Origin: an uncultured Paracoccaceae bacterium
GTDB lineage: Bacteria > Bacteroidota > Bacteroidia > Flavobacteriales > Flavobacteriaceae
Direction of reading: 5' to 3'
Length of the DNA: 64,000 bases
Assembly (NCBI GenBank): GCA_943788135.1
Contig: CALSPC010000003.1
Span: forward strand, 1-64,000
Positions 1 through 6,637 of the stretch are shown here, piece by piece. Position numbers and translations under genes: made by a program. The first letter of the stretch is position 1. The number at the start of each line of letters is the position of its first letter. The notes beneath the pieces are model-generated. The model had not been told where the DNA came from, did not search any database, and was given only the letters and a program-made list of their open reading frames with translations.

Positions 1-306
1 CTCAATGAAGACAAAGAGGAAAATCCAATCTCTAAAATGATAATATCAATTCTTGGAGTGGTCGCTGAGATGGAACGAAAACTTTCAAAAGAACGTCAAC
101 GTGAGGGTATTGAGTTGGCTAAATTAGATCCAACAAAATATCTTGGAAGAAAACCTGGATCTAATGAAGGCCCAATTAAGTTTTTATCAAAACCACAAAA
201 TAAAAAGGCGTTAGACTTACTCAGAAAAGGATATAAAAATATTGAGGTTGCTAAGATTACGGGTCTTCATGTGAATACTATTACTAAAGTTAAACGTCAT
301 TTGTAA
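1..306 (+). CDS. Serine resolvase/invertase, C-terminal part (cut by window edge)
   Basis: The frame is open from base 1 and ends at a TAA at 304-306, so the N-terminal catalytic part lies outside the window. The visible part has the long helix of small serine recombinases (ILGVVAEMERKLSKERQREG, the counterpart of the resolvase E-helix), a short linker, and a C-terminal helix-turn-helix (KNIEVAKITGLHVNTITKV). The family cuts and rejoins DNA at res or inversion sites through a serine in the missing part. The next gene starts one base inside its stop codon, so the two are probably co-translated. Its role, either cointegrate resolution or element mobility, cannot be told from this fragment. Confidence 0.85.
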   Translation, partial: LNEDKEENPISKMIISILGVVAEMERKLSKERQREGIELAKLDPTKYLGRKPGSNEGPIKFLSKPQNKKALDLLRKGYKNIEVAKITGLHVNTITKVKRHL

Positions 307-755
307 TGGATACCTTTTTCACAATTTATTTTTTTATTGTTGGAGGGTTGTTCATTTTAAACTTGATATCTGTGCTAATTAAATTCTTGACAGGTGACGG
401 TGAAGACTGGCAATTTCATTTGGCAGAGGATGTGTTGAACTGGTGTCTAATGTTGTATCCAATTAGAAAGAGAAAACCACTTCTTACTTTGGTTGAGGGT
501 AAATCTAATCTTGCGGGGGAATATTGTTTCTACAACAATACAATCACTATTTACAGAGATAACAATGTCATACGTAGAGAACTAATTAATACCGTCATCC
601 ATGAGTATTTTCATTATTACCTGATTACATCAGAGTCAAAATCAAAACTCTACCATGATCAATTGGAACAATTCTCATTAACGCAACACCCACAGGAAAT
701 TCTATGTAACACCATGGGTGAAACCCTCACAAAGGTCTATTTGAAAAATAATTAA
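306..755 (+). CDS. Putative membrane-anchored zinc metalloprotease-like protein (HEYFH)
   Basis: The 149-residue protein starts with one hydrophobic segment (about residues 5-27). It has an HExxH zincin signature (HEYFH) near residue 98, set in a helix-like stretch (INTVIHEYFHYYL). Zincins bind zinc through the two His residues and use the Glu as general base. A third ligand is not obvious; a downstream Glu or His is possible. The start overlaps the stop of the resolvase gene by one base. I recognise no named family, and small zincins of this kind are common in mobile elements. The function is inferred from the motif alone. Confidence 0.5.
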   Translation: MDTFFTIYFFIVGGLFILNLISVLIKFLTGDGEDWQFHLAEDVLNWCLMLYPIRKRKPLLTLVEGKSNLAGEYCFYNNTITIYRDNNVIRRELINTVIHEYFHYYLITSESKSKLYHDQLEQFSLTQHPQEILCNTMGETLTKVYLKNN

Positions 756-777
756 AAACTGTGGTTAGTTCACAAAC

Positions 778-805
778 GGCACAATACCCCAACAGTCATT
801 GTGCC
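778..805. repeat. Inverted repeat downstream of the zincin-like gene
   Basis: GGCACAAT (778-785) and ATTGTGCC (798-805) are perfect 8-base arms around a 12-base spacer. No T-run follows on either strand, so it is not a convincing intrinsic terminator. It could be a protein-binding or recombination site. The rest of the 756-867 gap shows nothing else. Confidence 0.4.
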
Positions 806-867
806 AATTAGATTGCAAACCAAATCCTGATTCATCATATCAAGACCTAAACTTAAGATCATAAGAA

Positions 868-1056
868 CTAAAGTTCATCGATCAATTCCAGAATCTCTTT
901 TTTACGACAAGATTTATCATTAATTCTAAACAGAGAACGATTAATCGATTCTCTTATAAATTGTGATTTGGATTTTTTCTCTTTTACTAATGTTTCCAAA
1001 AGTGTAATGTATTGATTGGGAGTTAGCCGCAGTGAAATCATAACGTCTTTTTTCAT
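868..1056 (-). CDS. Ribbon-helix-helix family small DNA-binding protein
   Basis: The 62-residue protein has an N-terminal beta strand (VMISLRLTP) followed by two helices (NQYITLLETLVKEK and KSQFIRESINRSL), the layout of ribbon-helix-helix (RHH) regulators such as Arc/CopG, antitoxins and relaxosome accessory proteins. Such proteins dimerise and insert the strand pair into the major groove. It is divergent from the 1179 gene. A perfect palindrome 25 bases upstream of its start (1081-1093) is a natural operator for autoregulation. No toxin-like partner is adjacent. It may equally be an element-maintenance regulator. Confidence 0.6.
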   Translation of the reverse strand: MKKDVMISLRLTPNQYITLLETLVKEKKSKSQFIRESINRSLFRINDKSCRKKEILELIDEL

Positions 1057-1080
1057 ATCTGAATAGGTTTAATAATAAAT

Positions 1081-1093
1081 AGTGTATTACACT
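1081..1093. promoter_or_regulatory. Palindromic operator candidate AGTGTA-T-TACACT
   Basis: Perfect 6-base arms flank a single central base. The site lies in the divergent gap between the RHH gene (start 1056) and the gene at 1179. Position and symmetry fit a dimeric RHH repressor site. A second inverted repeat, ACTTCCT (1099-1105) and AGGAAGT (1116-1122), sits just beyond it. Confidence 0.5.
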
Positions 1094-1142
1094 GAAAAAC
1101 TTCCTTAAGAATTTTAGGAAGTAAAAAATTATTAAAAATAAT

Positions 1143-1174
1143 TTGGAATTTACATATGTCATTTTATATATTTG
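1143..1174 (+). promoter_or_regulatory. Bacteroidota-type promoter, TTG-N21-TATATTTG
   Basis: TTG at 1143-1145 and TATATTTG at 1167-1174 match the -33/-7 pattern (TTG and TAnnTTTG) of Bacteroidota primary sigma promoters with 21-base spacing. The expected transcript start falls at about 1179-1181, on top of the ATG at 1179, so the message may be leaderless or translation may begin at the internal ATG at 1275. Confidence 0.6.
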
Positions 1175-1178
1175 CCCT

Positions 1179-1673
1179 ATGAAACATTCAAAATTTGTAA
1201 ATCTCGATTACCAAAGTCTAACTGACTTGTTTAAGATTAATAAATCAAAAAAGTTAACCAAGATCGAGGTTAAGATGAAAGATGACGTCAAAAAAAATGA
1301 TCATCTTAATTCAGGTTTTAAATCTGATTTTGACGAACTTGAAGATAAATTGCAAAAGGTTTTATCCTATTTGGATGAGAACAAAGAGGTTTTCAGTCGA
1401 TTAGATGAATTAGTTAAAGATTTTGAGCAGCATCAGGTACTAATGAACCCTACTATTCATGTTGCGAGGACAAAAGACAAAAAAACTGAAATTGAATATT
1501 TCACAGCTAAGACATTTTTTCCGTTAACAGGTGGCAAAAGGAAAGAAGTGAAAATTCATTTGGGACGTGCGGAAAATTACAATTTTAATACACAAAATAA
1601 ACAAGCTAAAATAGACGCTATTATAAAAATGAGACAAACAATCTCGAGAAGAATAAGAGAAGGAAGTTTATAA
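1179..1673 (+). CDS. Hypothetical mobile-element protein, basic C-terminus
   Basis: The protein is about 164 residues if it starts at MKHSKF. The frame is open further upstream, but an earlier start would lie inside the promoter. The middle is charged and probably coiled-coil (DFDELEDKLQKVLSYLDENKE). The C-terminal third is basic (about residues 102-164) and ends in a run of Arg-rich helix (KMRQTISRRIREGSL), compatible with nucleic-acid binding. An in-frame ATG at 1275 preceded by a GAGG-like sequence is an alternative start. I recognise no family. The gene shares an upstream sequence element with the next two genes. Confidence 0.55.
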   Translation: MKHSKFVNLDYQSLTDLFKINKSKKLTKIEVKMKDDVKKNDHLNSGFKSDFDELEDKLQKVLSYLDENKEVFSRLDELVKDFEQHQVLMNPTIHVARTKDKKTEIEYFTAKTFFPLTGGKRKEVKIHLGRAENYNFNTQNKQAKIDAIIKMRQTISRRIREGSL

Positions 1674-1684
1674 TTTTTTTATTC

Positions 1685-1707
1685 AAAAACTATGTCAAAT
1701 ATATAAA
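1685..1707 (+). repeat. Repeated upstream element, copy 2 (before the 1718 gene)
   Basis: A 23-base stretch here, containing TATGTCAAATATATAAA, recurs at 3216-3238 with one mismatch. A shorter related form (TATGTCATTTTATATATTT, 1155-1173) overlaps the promoter of the 1179 gene. Each copy lies just before a gene start, so it is probably a shared promoter or regulator-binding site of the element. Confidence 0.5.
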
Positions 1708-1717
1708 ACACCCTATT

Positions 1718-3217
1718 ATGAAAACAGAAATTTCCCCATTAAAATTAAGTGTCCATGACAGTATTATTGCCATGAAATTAAACGTAGACCATTCATCGAT
1801 GGAAGCATCATTAGATGAATTTGGTTTTAAAGATCCAATAAAAGTTGTTCGTAACGAAGATGAATATCAAATATGGGACGGGTATAGACGCTGGATGGCA
1901 GCGCAGTCATTGGGATTTAAACAAGTTCCAGTAGTAATTAGTGATCCACAAAACGTAATGTTAGAATCAATTTTATCAAATTCGACTCAAGAAAGAACTG
2001 CTGTTGAAATAGTTTCGTCTATAAAGTGTGTTTTGGATGAATTAGGAAACTCACAAGGTAAAAAGAGGGAATTAATAAATGGTTTAACGGAGGAAGATTT
2101 AAAAGATCGTTATACCATGGTATCAAAAATATTAGGTTTAAATCTGTCCTCAGTACAACTCCGAAAATACATCACAATAGACGACTTTGACAACGACCCA
2201 TCGAATCCATTAACTGAGTCATTAATAGATAAAATTGATCTTGGTACTTTGTCAGTTTCCAGAGCTGATAATATTATTAAACGTATCAAAGAAGAAAGTA
2301 AATTAAATAATGATTTAGATACTCAACTTAAGTGTCCTATTATTTCAAATGACTACGAGATATACAATATGGATAATAAAAAAGCATACACCAAAATTGA
2401 AGACAATTCAATAGATCTATTGTATTTCTCTCCAGATTATTTGGGTATTAAAAACTATCGAAATGTTCCAAAAGAAGATCAAGTAGGTGCCTTGGGTTTA
2501 AATGATTACATAGATGAGTTGGTTAATCAAACTTTACATTTTATAAAGTGGAAATTAAAAGACACGGGAGTTTGTGTAATTAACGTTGACGATGTAATAA
2601 TTGATAATCAATCTCAAGCAATTCCACAGCGAATTACATTAAAAATGATATCTGAAGGGGTTAAATTTATACAGGAGGTTAAATGGGAAAAATCTAATCC
2701 AATTCCATTGTCAAATTTTAAGGGTTTTCAACCCTCAACGGAGTCTATTCTAATTTTTGTAAAGGATGAAAAGAAATTTATTTGGAACGAATACAGAAAT
2801 CTAAATTTAGAGGATCAAATAATTTTAAAACAAACGATGAATAAAACTTACGTTGATAGTCCAAATAAGAGAATGGTTGATGTTCTAAATGGTGAATTGG
2901 TGTATGACTTTTTTAAAACTTCAGTTTTTCAAAATAGTGAATTCAAAGATATTGATCCAAACTATAAACATCAAGCGCCACAAAATGAAAAAATACCATT
3001 ATTTTTCATTCTATTTTTCACTAAACCAGGGATGAAAGTTTGTGATTTATATGGTGGAAGTGGAACAACTGGTGCAGCAGCTCTTAAAAACGGCAGATCA
3101 GCGGTAATGTTTGATTTAGATCCAGTTAATACAGAATTTATGGAAAAGAGATTTAAAATCATTACCGAAGGTAAATCTAAAAATAAAGTAATCAATGAAA
3201 ACATTTTTTTTGATTAA
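1718..3217 (+). CDS. ParB-domain / DNA methyltransferase fusion
   Basis: This is a 499-residue protein of two recognisable parts. Residues about 5-100 are a ParB/Srx-like domain, with the signature DGYRRWMAAQSLGF (D54-G-Y-R57-R58) followed by VPVVI. Residues about 210-490 are a beta-class amino-methyltransferase, with motif IV first (SPDY, 238-241) and the SAM-binding motif I near the end (DLYGGSGTTG, 443-452). The family methylates adenine N6 or cytosine N4. Motif IV is usually (D/N/S)PP(Y/F/W); here the second Pro is Asp. ParB-MTase fusions are typical of phages and integrative elements. No restriction enzyme lies beside it, so it is probably an orphan modification enzyme. Upstream is the repeated element at 1685-1707. 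Confidence 0.85.
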   Translation: MKTEISPLKLSVHDSIIAMKLNVDHSSMEASLDEFGFKDPIKVVRNEDEYQIWDGYRRWMAAQSLGFKQVPVVISDPQNVMLESILSNSTQERTAVEIVSSIKCVLDELGNSQGKKRELINGLTEEDLKDRYTMVSKILGLNLSSVQLRKYITIDDFDNDPSNPLTESLIDKIDLGTLSVSRADNIIKRIKEESKLNNDLDTQLKCPIISNDYEIYNMDNKKAYTKIEDNSIDLLYFSPDYLGIKNYRNVPKEDQVGALGLNDYIDELVNQTLHFIKWKLKDTGVCVINVDDVIIDNQSQAIPQRITLKMISEGVKFIQEVKWEKSNPIPLSNFKGFQPSTESILIFVKDEKKFIWNEYRNLNLEDQIILKQTMNKTYVDSPNKRMVDVLNGELVYDFFKTSVFQNSEFKDIDPNYKHQAPQNEKIPLFFILFFTKPGMKVCDLYGGSGTTGAAALKNGRSAVMFDLDPVNTEFMEKRFKIITEGKSKNKVINENIFFD

Positions 3218-3238
3218 AAACTATGTCAATTATATAAA
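3216..3238 (+). repeat. Repeated upstream element, copy 3 (before the 3250 gene)
   Basis: This copy matches 1685-1707 over 23 bases with one A/T change and ends 11 bases before the ATG of the next gene. The shared core is TATGTCA followed by an A/T tract with TATATAAA. Confidence 0.5.
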
Positions 3239-3249
3239 TTAACTTAAAT

Positions 3250-4827
3250 ATGAAATTAACCATTCCGAGTTCGATAATTGAAGTGAATTTGAGTCAATAT
3301 GTAACAGGAAGATCTCAGCGCAACAAATCTATGTGTGATGCCGCTTATTTTGTCGTGTCTTTATTAACTCCTCCAATTTATAATTCAAAAGACTATCAAT
3401 ATTTGAGGGGTTTTAAACCTCTTTCAAGTAAAGATGTAAACCGAATGACACGTAATAGATTTAATGAGGTTAAAACCATTCTATTGGACTCAAATTTGAC
3501 CGAAAATGGTCCCATTGTCTTATCAGATAACTTAATTATCCCTGGTGTTAAACACACTGGATATAAACTCAATCAATGGGTACTTGAGGAGAATGATTTT
3601 GTTGAAGTTGAAATTGACAATAAGTATGACACTCGAAAAGAAAAACTCAAATATGAATGGGAGTCAGAGATGAAATGTTTTGAAGATAGATACATTCACA
3701 TCAAAGAGGCTATGGATCAATTTCAAATTACCATAGACGCAACAGCTGCTCGAACTTACCTGAAAGAATTGAAAAAAAGGGTGTTGTCAAAGGTGATAAA
3801 GGAGAATAAAACTCAAGTGAAGAAATACTTCAAAAAATTACATAAAGTAATTGAGCATATCGAAAAGGGAGAATTCAATTATTCTGTTTCGATGAGCAAT
3901 CATAGAGTCAATTCGGTATTCACTTCGATGAAGAGAGAATTAAGATATTTTCTAAGAACAAATGGAGAATCTATGATTGAAGTGGATATAAGTACCTCGC
4001 ATCCATTTACCCTTGCAACCATTCTCACAGAGAAATTTTTTAAGGAGACTAACCTTGGTTACAACCTTCATTCTCTATTCCCTCAATTATATAAGTCTTT
4101 AGAGTACTTGTGTGAATCTATGGAGTATCAAGATTATGTAGAGAAATTTGTTAAATATATGATAGTAGAGTCTAATGTTATTAATGATAACTATATAGAA
4201 TATAATACATATAAAGGGGATGTATTAACTAATATAAAATATCCTATACTGGATACATTCATATCATATATGTGTGGCAGGTTTTGGAGAAAAAAAGGAA
4301 TCCAAAAATATCGGTCATTGAACTTCAAAAAAGACATTTATGAGTCAATAGGAAAGAATATTGGGATGACTCGTGAGAAGGTAAAAGATCAATTTCAACT
4401 CTACATTAATTTTTCTGACAAGAACAGAAGAGTCAATGTAGAACTCATCAAACATTTGGAAAAACAATTTAACGAAGTAAGTAAACTTGTTCAGTTCATT
4501 TCCAATACAAAACACTTGAAAAATCCATTCTCATATCTAATTCAAAGATGTGAGTCCTATCTGTTTTTGAGGCATGGTTGTCTGGAATTGAGTAAAAATA
4601 ATATCCCCTATATCACCATCCACGATAGTGTATTGTGTCAAAAAGAAAATAGGTATGGAGTTCAATATCTGTTAACTGATTCAATAAGTAAACAAACGGG
4701 ATTAACTCCTGGAATCAAATTCAAAGAATTAGAGGATCCTTTTCCATCATTGGATGAAGCAGCAGCAGATATAGCTGAATCAATTAGTTCAAAAAACAAA
4801 AAAACTAAAACATCAAAATCATTTTAA
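3250..4827 (+). CDS. Putative family-A-like polymerase of the mobile element
   Basis: I do not recognise this 525-residue protein as a named family, but three motifs in order resemble the palm and fingers of family A polymerases. Motif A-like is EVDISTSHP (D246). Motif B-like is R375-E-K-V-K379 with an aromatic-rich continuation, the Arg-x3-Lys spacing of Pol I. Motif C-like is YITIHDSVL (H458-D459-S460), compared with HDE in Pol I and HDS in T7-type RNA polymerase. The two Asp residues would bind metal ions. The N-terminal 230 residues have no recognisable exonuclease motif, and a charged helix spans about 165-215. The tail is Lys/Ser-rich. A role in element replication is inferred. Its start follows a repeated upstream element, and a small gene follows 4 bases after its stop. 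Confidence 0.5.
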   Translation: MKLTIPSSIIEVNLSQYVTGRSQRNKSMCDAAYFVVSLLTPPIYNSKDYQYLRGFKPLSSKDVNRMTRNRFNEVKTILLDSNLTENGPIVLSDNLIIPGVKHTGYKLNQWVLEENDFVEVEIDNKYDTRKEKLKYEWESEMKCFEDRYIHIKEAMDQFQITIDATAARTYLKELKKRVLSKVIKENKTQVKKYFKKLHKVIEHIEKGEFNYSVSMSNHRVNSVFTSMKRELRYFLRTNGESMIEVDISTSHPFTLATILTEKFFKETNLGYNLHSLFPQLYKSLEYLCESMEYQDYVEKFVKYMIVESNVINDNYIEYNTYKGDVLTNIKYPILDTFISYMCGRFWRKKGIQKYRSLNFKKDIYESIGKNIGMTREKVKDQFQLYINFSDKNRRVNVELIKHLEKQFNEVSKLVQFISNTKHLKNPFSYLIQRCESYLFLRHGCLELSKNNIPYITIHDSVLCQKENRYGVQYLLTDSISKQTGLTPGIKFKELEDPFPSLDEAAADIAESISSKNKKTKTSKSF

Positions 4828-4831
4828 GGCA

Positions 4832-4966
4832 ATGAATAAGACAGAGTCTAAAAAAATAATCTCGTTAGAGCTGAATGGTATTTCTAACGAAGATATAGCG
4901 CGTATCCAGTTATTATTGGAGAAATTAGCAATTATTGAATACGAAACCTATAAAGAAGCGGTATAA
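4832..4966 (+). CDS. Small 44-residue protein upstream of the recombinase
   Basis: ATG at 4832 opens a 44-codon frame ending in TAA at 4964-4966, and the recombinase ATG begins on the last base of that stop (TAATG), which implies translational coupling. The product starts MNKTESKKIISLELNGISNE and continues as an amphipathic helix (DIARIQLLLEKLAIIEYETY). It has no Cys and no membrane segment. Tight coupling to a large serine recombinase suggests a recombination accessory role or directionality factor, but that is inference. It could also be only a leader peptide. Confidence 0.6.
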   Translation: MNKTESKKIISLELNGISNEDIARIQLLLEKLAIIEYETYKEAV

Positions 4967-6528
4967 TGAGAACAATAATCTATAAAAGGGTATCAACTGA
5001 TGATCAGGCAGATCGAGGGTTCTCTTTACAACATCAAGAGACTGTATTAAAACAATTCTGTTCGATCAATAACTATCCAATTGTAGATGTTTATACTGAA
5101 GACTACTCTGGTAAAGATTTTAATCGACCCGAATGGAACAAAATTATATCGTACCTCAAAAAGAATAAAGGTAAGGTTGATCAGATCTTATGTTTAAGGT
5201 GGGATCGTTGGTCAAGAAATCAATATTTGGCTCTAAAAGAGATAAAGACTTTAGATAAATTAGGAGTACTAATTTCTACTGTAGAACAACCCATCGACCT
5301 ATCAAGTCCTGATTCTAAGGTCCTTCTCAGTATATATTTAACCCTTCCAGAAGTAGAGAATGATAAAAATTCAATCAGAACCATTGAAGGATCAAGAAGA
5401 GCAAGAATAGAAGGTTGCTGGACAGGTTCTGCTCCAAGAGGATACAGTAATTGTCGTGTTGAAGGTAAATCAACTCTTGAACCAAATGAAGCTGCACCAT
5501 ATATAAAAGAATGTTTTGAACGGATGGTGCTCGGGGTTTATTCTGCTAATGAAGTTAGAAAATATATCAATGAACAGAAATATCCTTACAAGGGTAAATC
5601 CTTCAATATCACCAAACAAACATTTTATAATATCATTAGGAATGTTGTTTATACAGGAAAAATCAGGGTAAAAGAGTACAAAAAAGAAGGGGAGCAGATT
5701 GTTATAGGATTACACCCACCAATTGTTTCAGACGACCTTTTTAAGAGGGCTAATGACTACTTAGATGGTAGGGTTAGAAATTTCGATTTTAAGTCTGATA
5801 AAACTGATTTATACCCATTGAAAGGGTTTATGAAATGTTCCGAACACGGTAGAACCATCACCGCATATAAGTGTCAAAGTGGTAACAAAAACTGGTATCA
5901 TTACTATCTGTGTACCAAACCACGTTGCCAAAGATATAGAGTGGATTGGGCACATGAACAAATAAAAAAGTTATTAGATACAATTTCATTCACTGCTGGT
6001 ATGGTAAAAGTTTATAAATCTCAACTCGAGTCACTAATTGACCGAGACGATGTAACAAGAAAAACCGAAATTAAAAGAATTCAGGCTGAGATTGAAAAGT
6101 TTGTGACGCGACAAACCAACTTGCAAAACTTATTTCTTGACGGAGATATCACCTCTTCTGATTACAACGAAATGAAGAGTAGAATCGAGTCTGAGTTAAG
6201 TGATAAACAGGTTAAGTTGGAACGGTTGAAGTCCACGAAGAGTCCATTTAAAGTGTATTTGAATAAAACTCTCCCAATGATTGAAAACCTAAGTCATTAT
6301 TGGGATAAGGCAGATGGAAAAACCAAAAAGAAGATTCTTGGTTGCATCTTTACTGAAAAATTCGAAAATTTCGATTTTGAGAGTTGCAACAACATTTTCA
6401 CTCCAGAAATAAAGTCTATTATGTTGGCCAGCAAGGTTTTACGGAGGAATAAAAATAAAAAGGAGGTCAAAAATGACCTCCTGTCTAATATGGCTCCCCC
6501 TCTTGGGCTCGAACCAAGGACCCTCTGA
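4966..6528 (+). CDS. Large serine recombinase (element integrase)
   Basis: The 520-residue protein has the full large-serine-recombinase layout. The N-terminal resolvase domain is YKRVSTDDQADRGFSLQHQ, with catalytic Ser10, and the conserved RWDRWSRN. A recombinase domain covers about 155-270. A zinc-ribbon-like segment with C/H pairs (KCSEHG ... YLCTKPRC) covers about 285-320, and a coiled coil about 355-425. It would insert and excise the element between attP and attB. The final 22 or so residues (from KKEVKNDLL on) are encoded by the terminator and the antisense strand of tRNA-Asn, including the peptide MAPPLGLEPRTL that is a usual by-product of reading a tRNA gene backwards. The native C-terminus probably differs. 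Confidence 0.9.
   Translation: MRTIIYKRVSTDDQADRGFSLQHQETVLKQFCSINNYPIVDVYTEDYSGKDFNRPEWNKIISYLKKNKGKVDQILCLRWDRWSRNQYLALKEIKTLDKLGVLISTVEQPIDLSSPDSKVLLSIYLTLPEVENDKNSIRTIEGSRRARIEGCWTGSAPRGYSNCRVEGKSTLEPNEAAPYIKECFERMVLGVYSANEVRKYINEQKYPYKGKSFNITKQTFYNIIRNVVYTGKIRVKEYKKEGEQIVIGLHPPIVSDDLFKRANDYLDGRVRNFDFKSDKTDLYPLKGFMKCSEHGRTITAYKCQSGNKNWYHYYLCTKPRCQRYRVDWAHEQIKKLLDTISFTAGMVKVYKSQLESLIDRDDVTRKTEIKRIQAEIEKFVTRQTNLQNLFLDGDITSSDYNEMKSRIESELSDKQVKLERLKSTKSPFKVYLNKTLPMIENLSHYWDKADGKTKKKILGCIFTEKFENFDFESCNNIFTPEIKSIMLASKVLRRNKNKKEVKNDLLSNMAPPLGLEPRTL
6461..6482 (-). terminator. Rho-independent terminator of tRNA-Asn
   Basis: AGGAGGTCA (6461-6469) and TGACCTCCT (6474-6482) form a perfect 9-bp stem with a 4-base loop. 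Read on the minus strand it is followed by TTTTTATTTTTATT, so it terminates leftward transcription coming from the tRNA gene. The plus strand has no T-run. Confidence 0.85.
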
Positions 6529-6567
6529 TTAACAGTCAGATGCTCTAACCAACTGAGCTAAGGAGGA
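6491..6567 (-). tRNA. tRNA-Asn (GTT)
   Basis: On the minus strand the 77-base gene starts TCCTCCTTAGCTCAG and ends with an encoded CCA. The acceptor arms TCCTCCT and AGGGGGA pair with one G-U. The anticodon loop reads CTGTTAA, anticodon GTT (Asn). The T loop is GGTTCGAGCC. The gene is intact, is followed by its own terminator, and adjoins the right end of the mobile element; its 3' half is overlapped on the other strand by the recombinase frame. Confidence 0.95.
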
Positions 6568-6589
6568 GTGTTTTTCGCTATTGCGAGCG

Positions 6590-6619
6590 CAAATATATAG
6601 TATTTTTTATTCTATACAA
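6590..6619 (-). promoter_or_regulatory. Promoter of tRNA-Asn
   Basis: On the minus strand, TTG (6619-6617), a 19-base spacer and TATATTTG (6597-6590) match the Bacteroidota -33/-7 pattern. The tRNA 5' end is 23 bases downstream of the -7 box. Confidence 0.75.
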
Positions 6620-6637
6620 ATAGAATAATAAAAATAT

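Noticed and set aside
1143-1178. Upstream extension of the 1179 gene to an earlier start
   Set aside because: The stretch contains the promoter (TTG and TATATTTG), so it is unlikely to be translated.
6491-6528. C-terminal peptide MAPPLGLEPRTL as a genuine recombinase domain
   Set aside because: It is the antisense translation of the tRNA-Asn 3' half.
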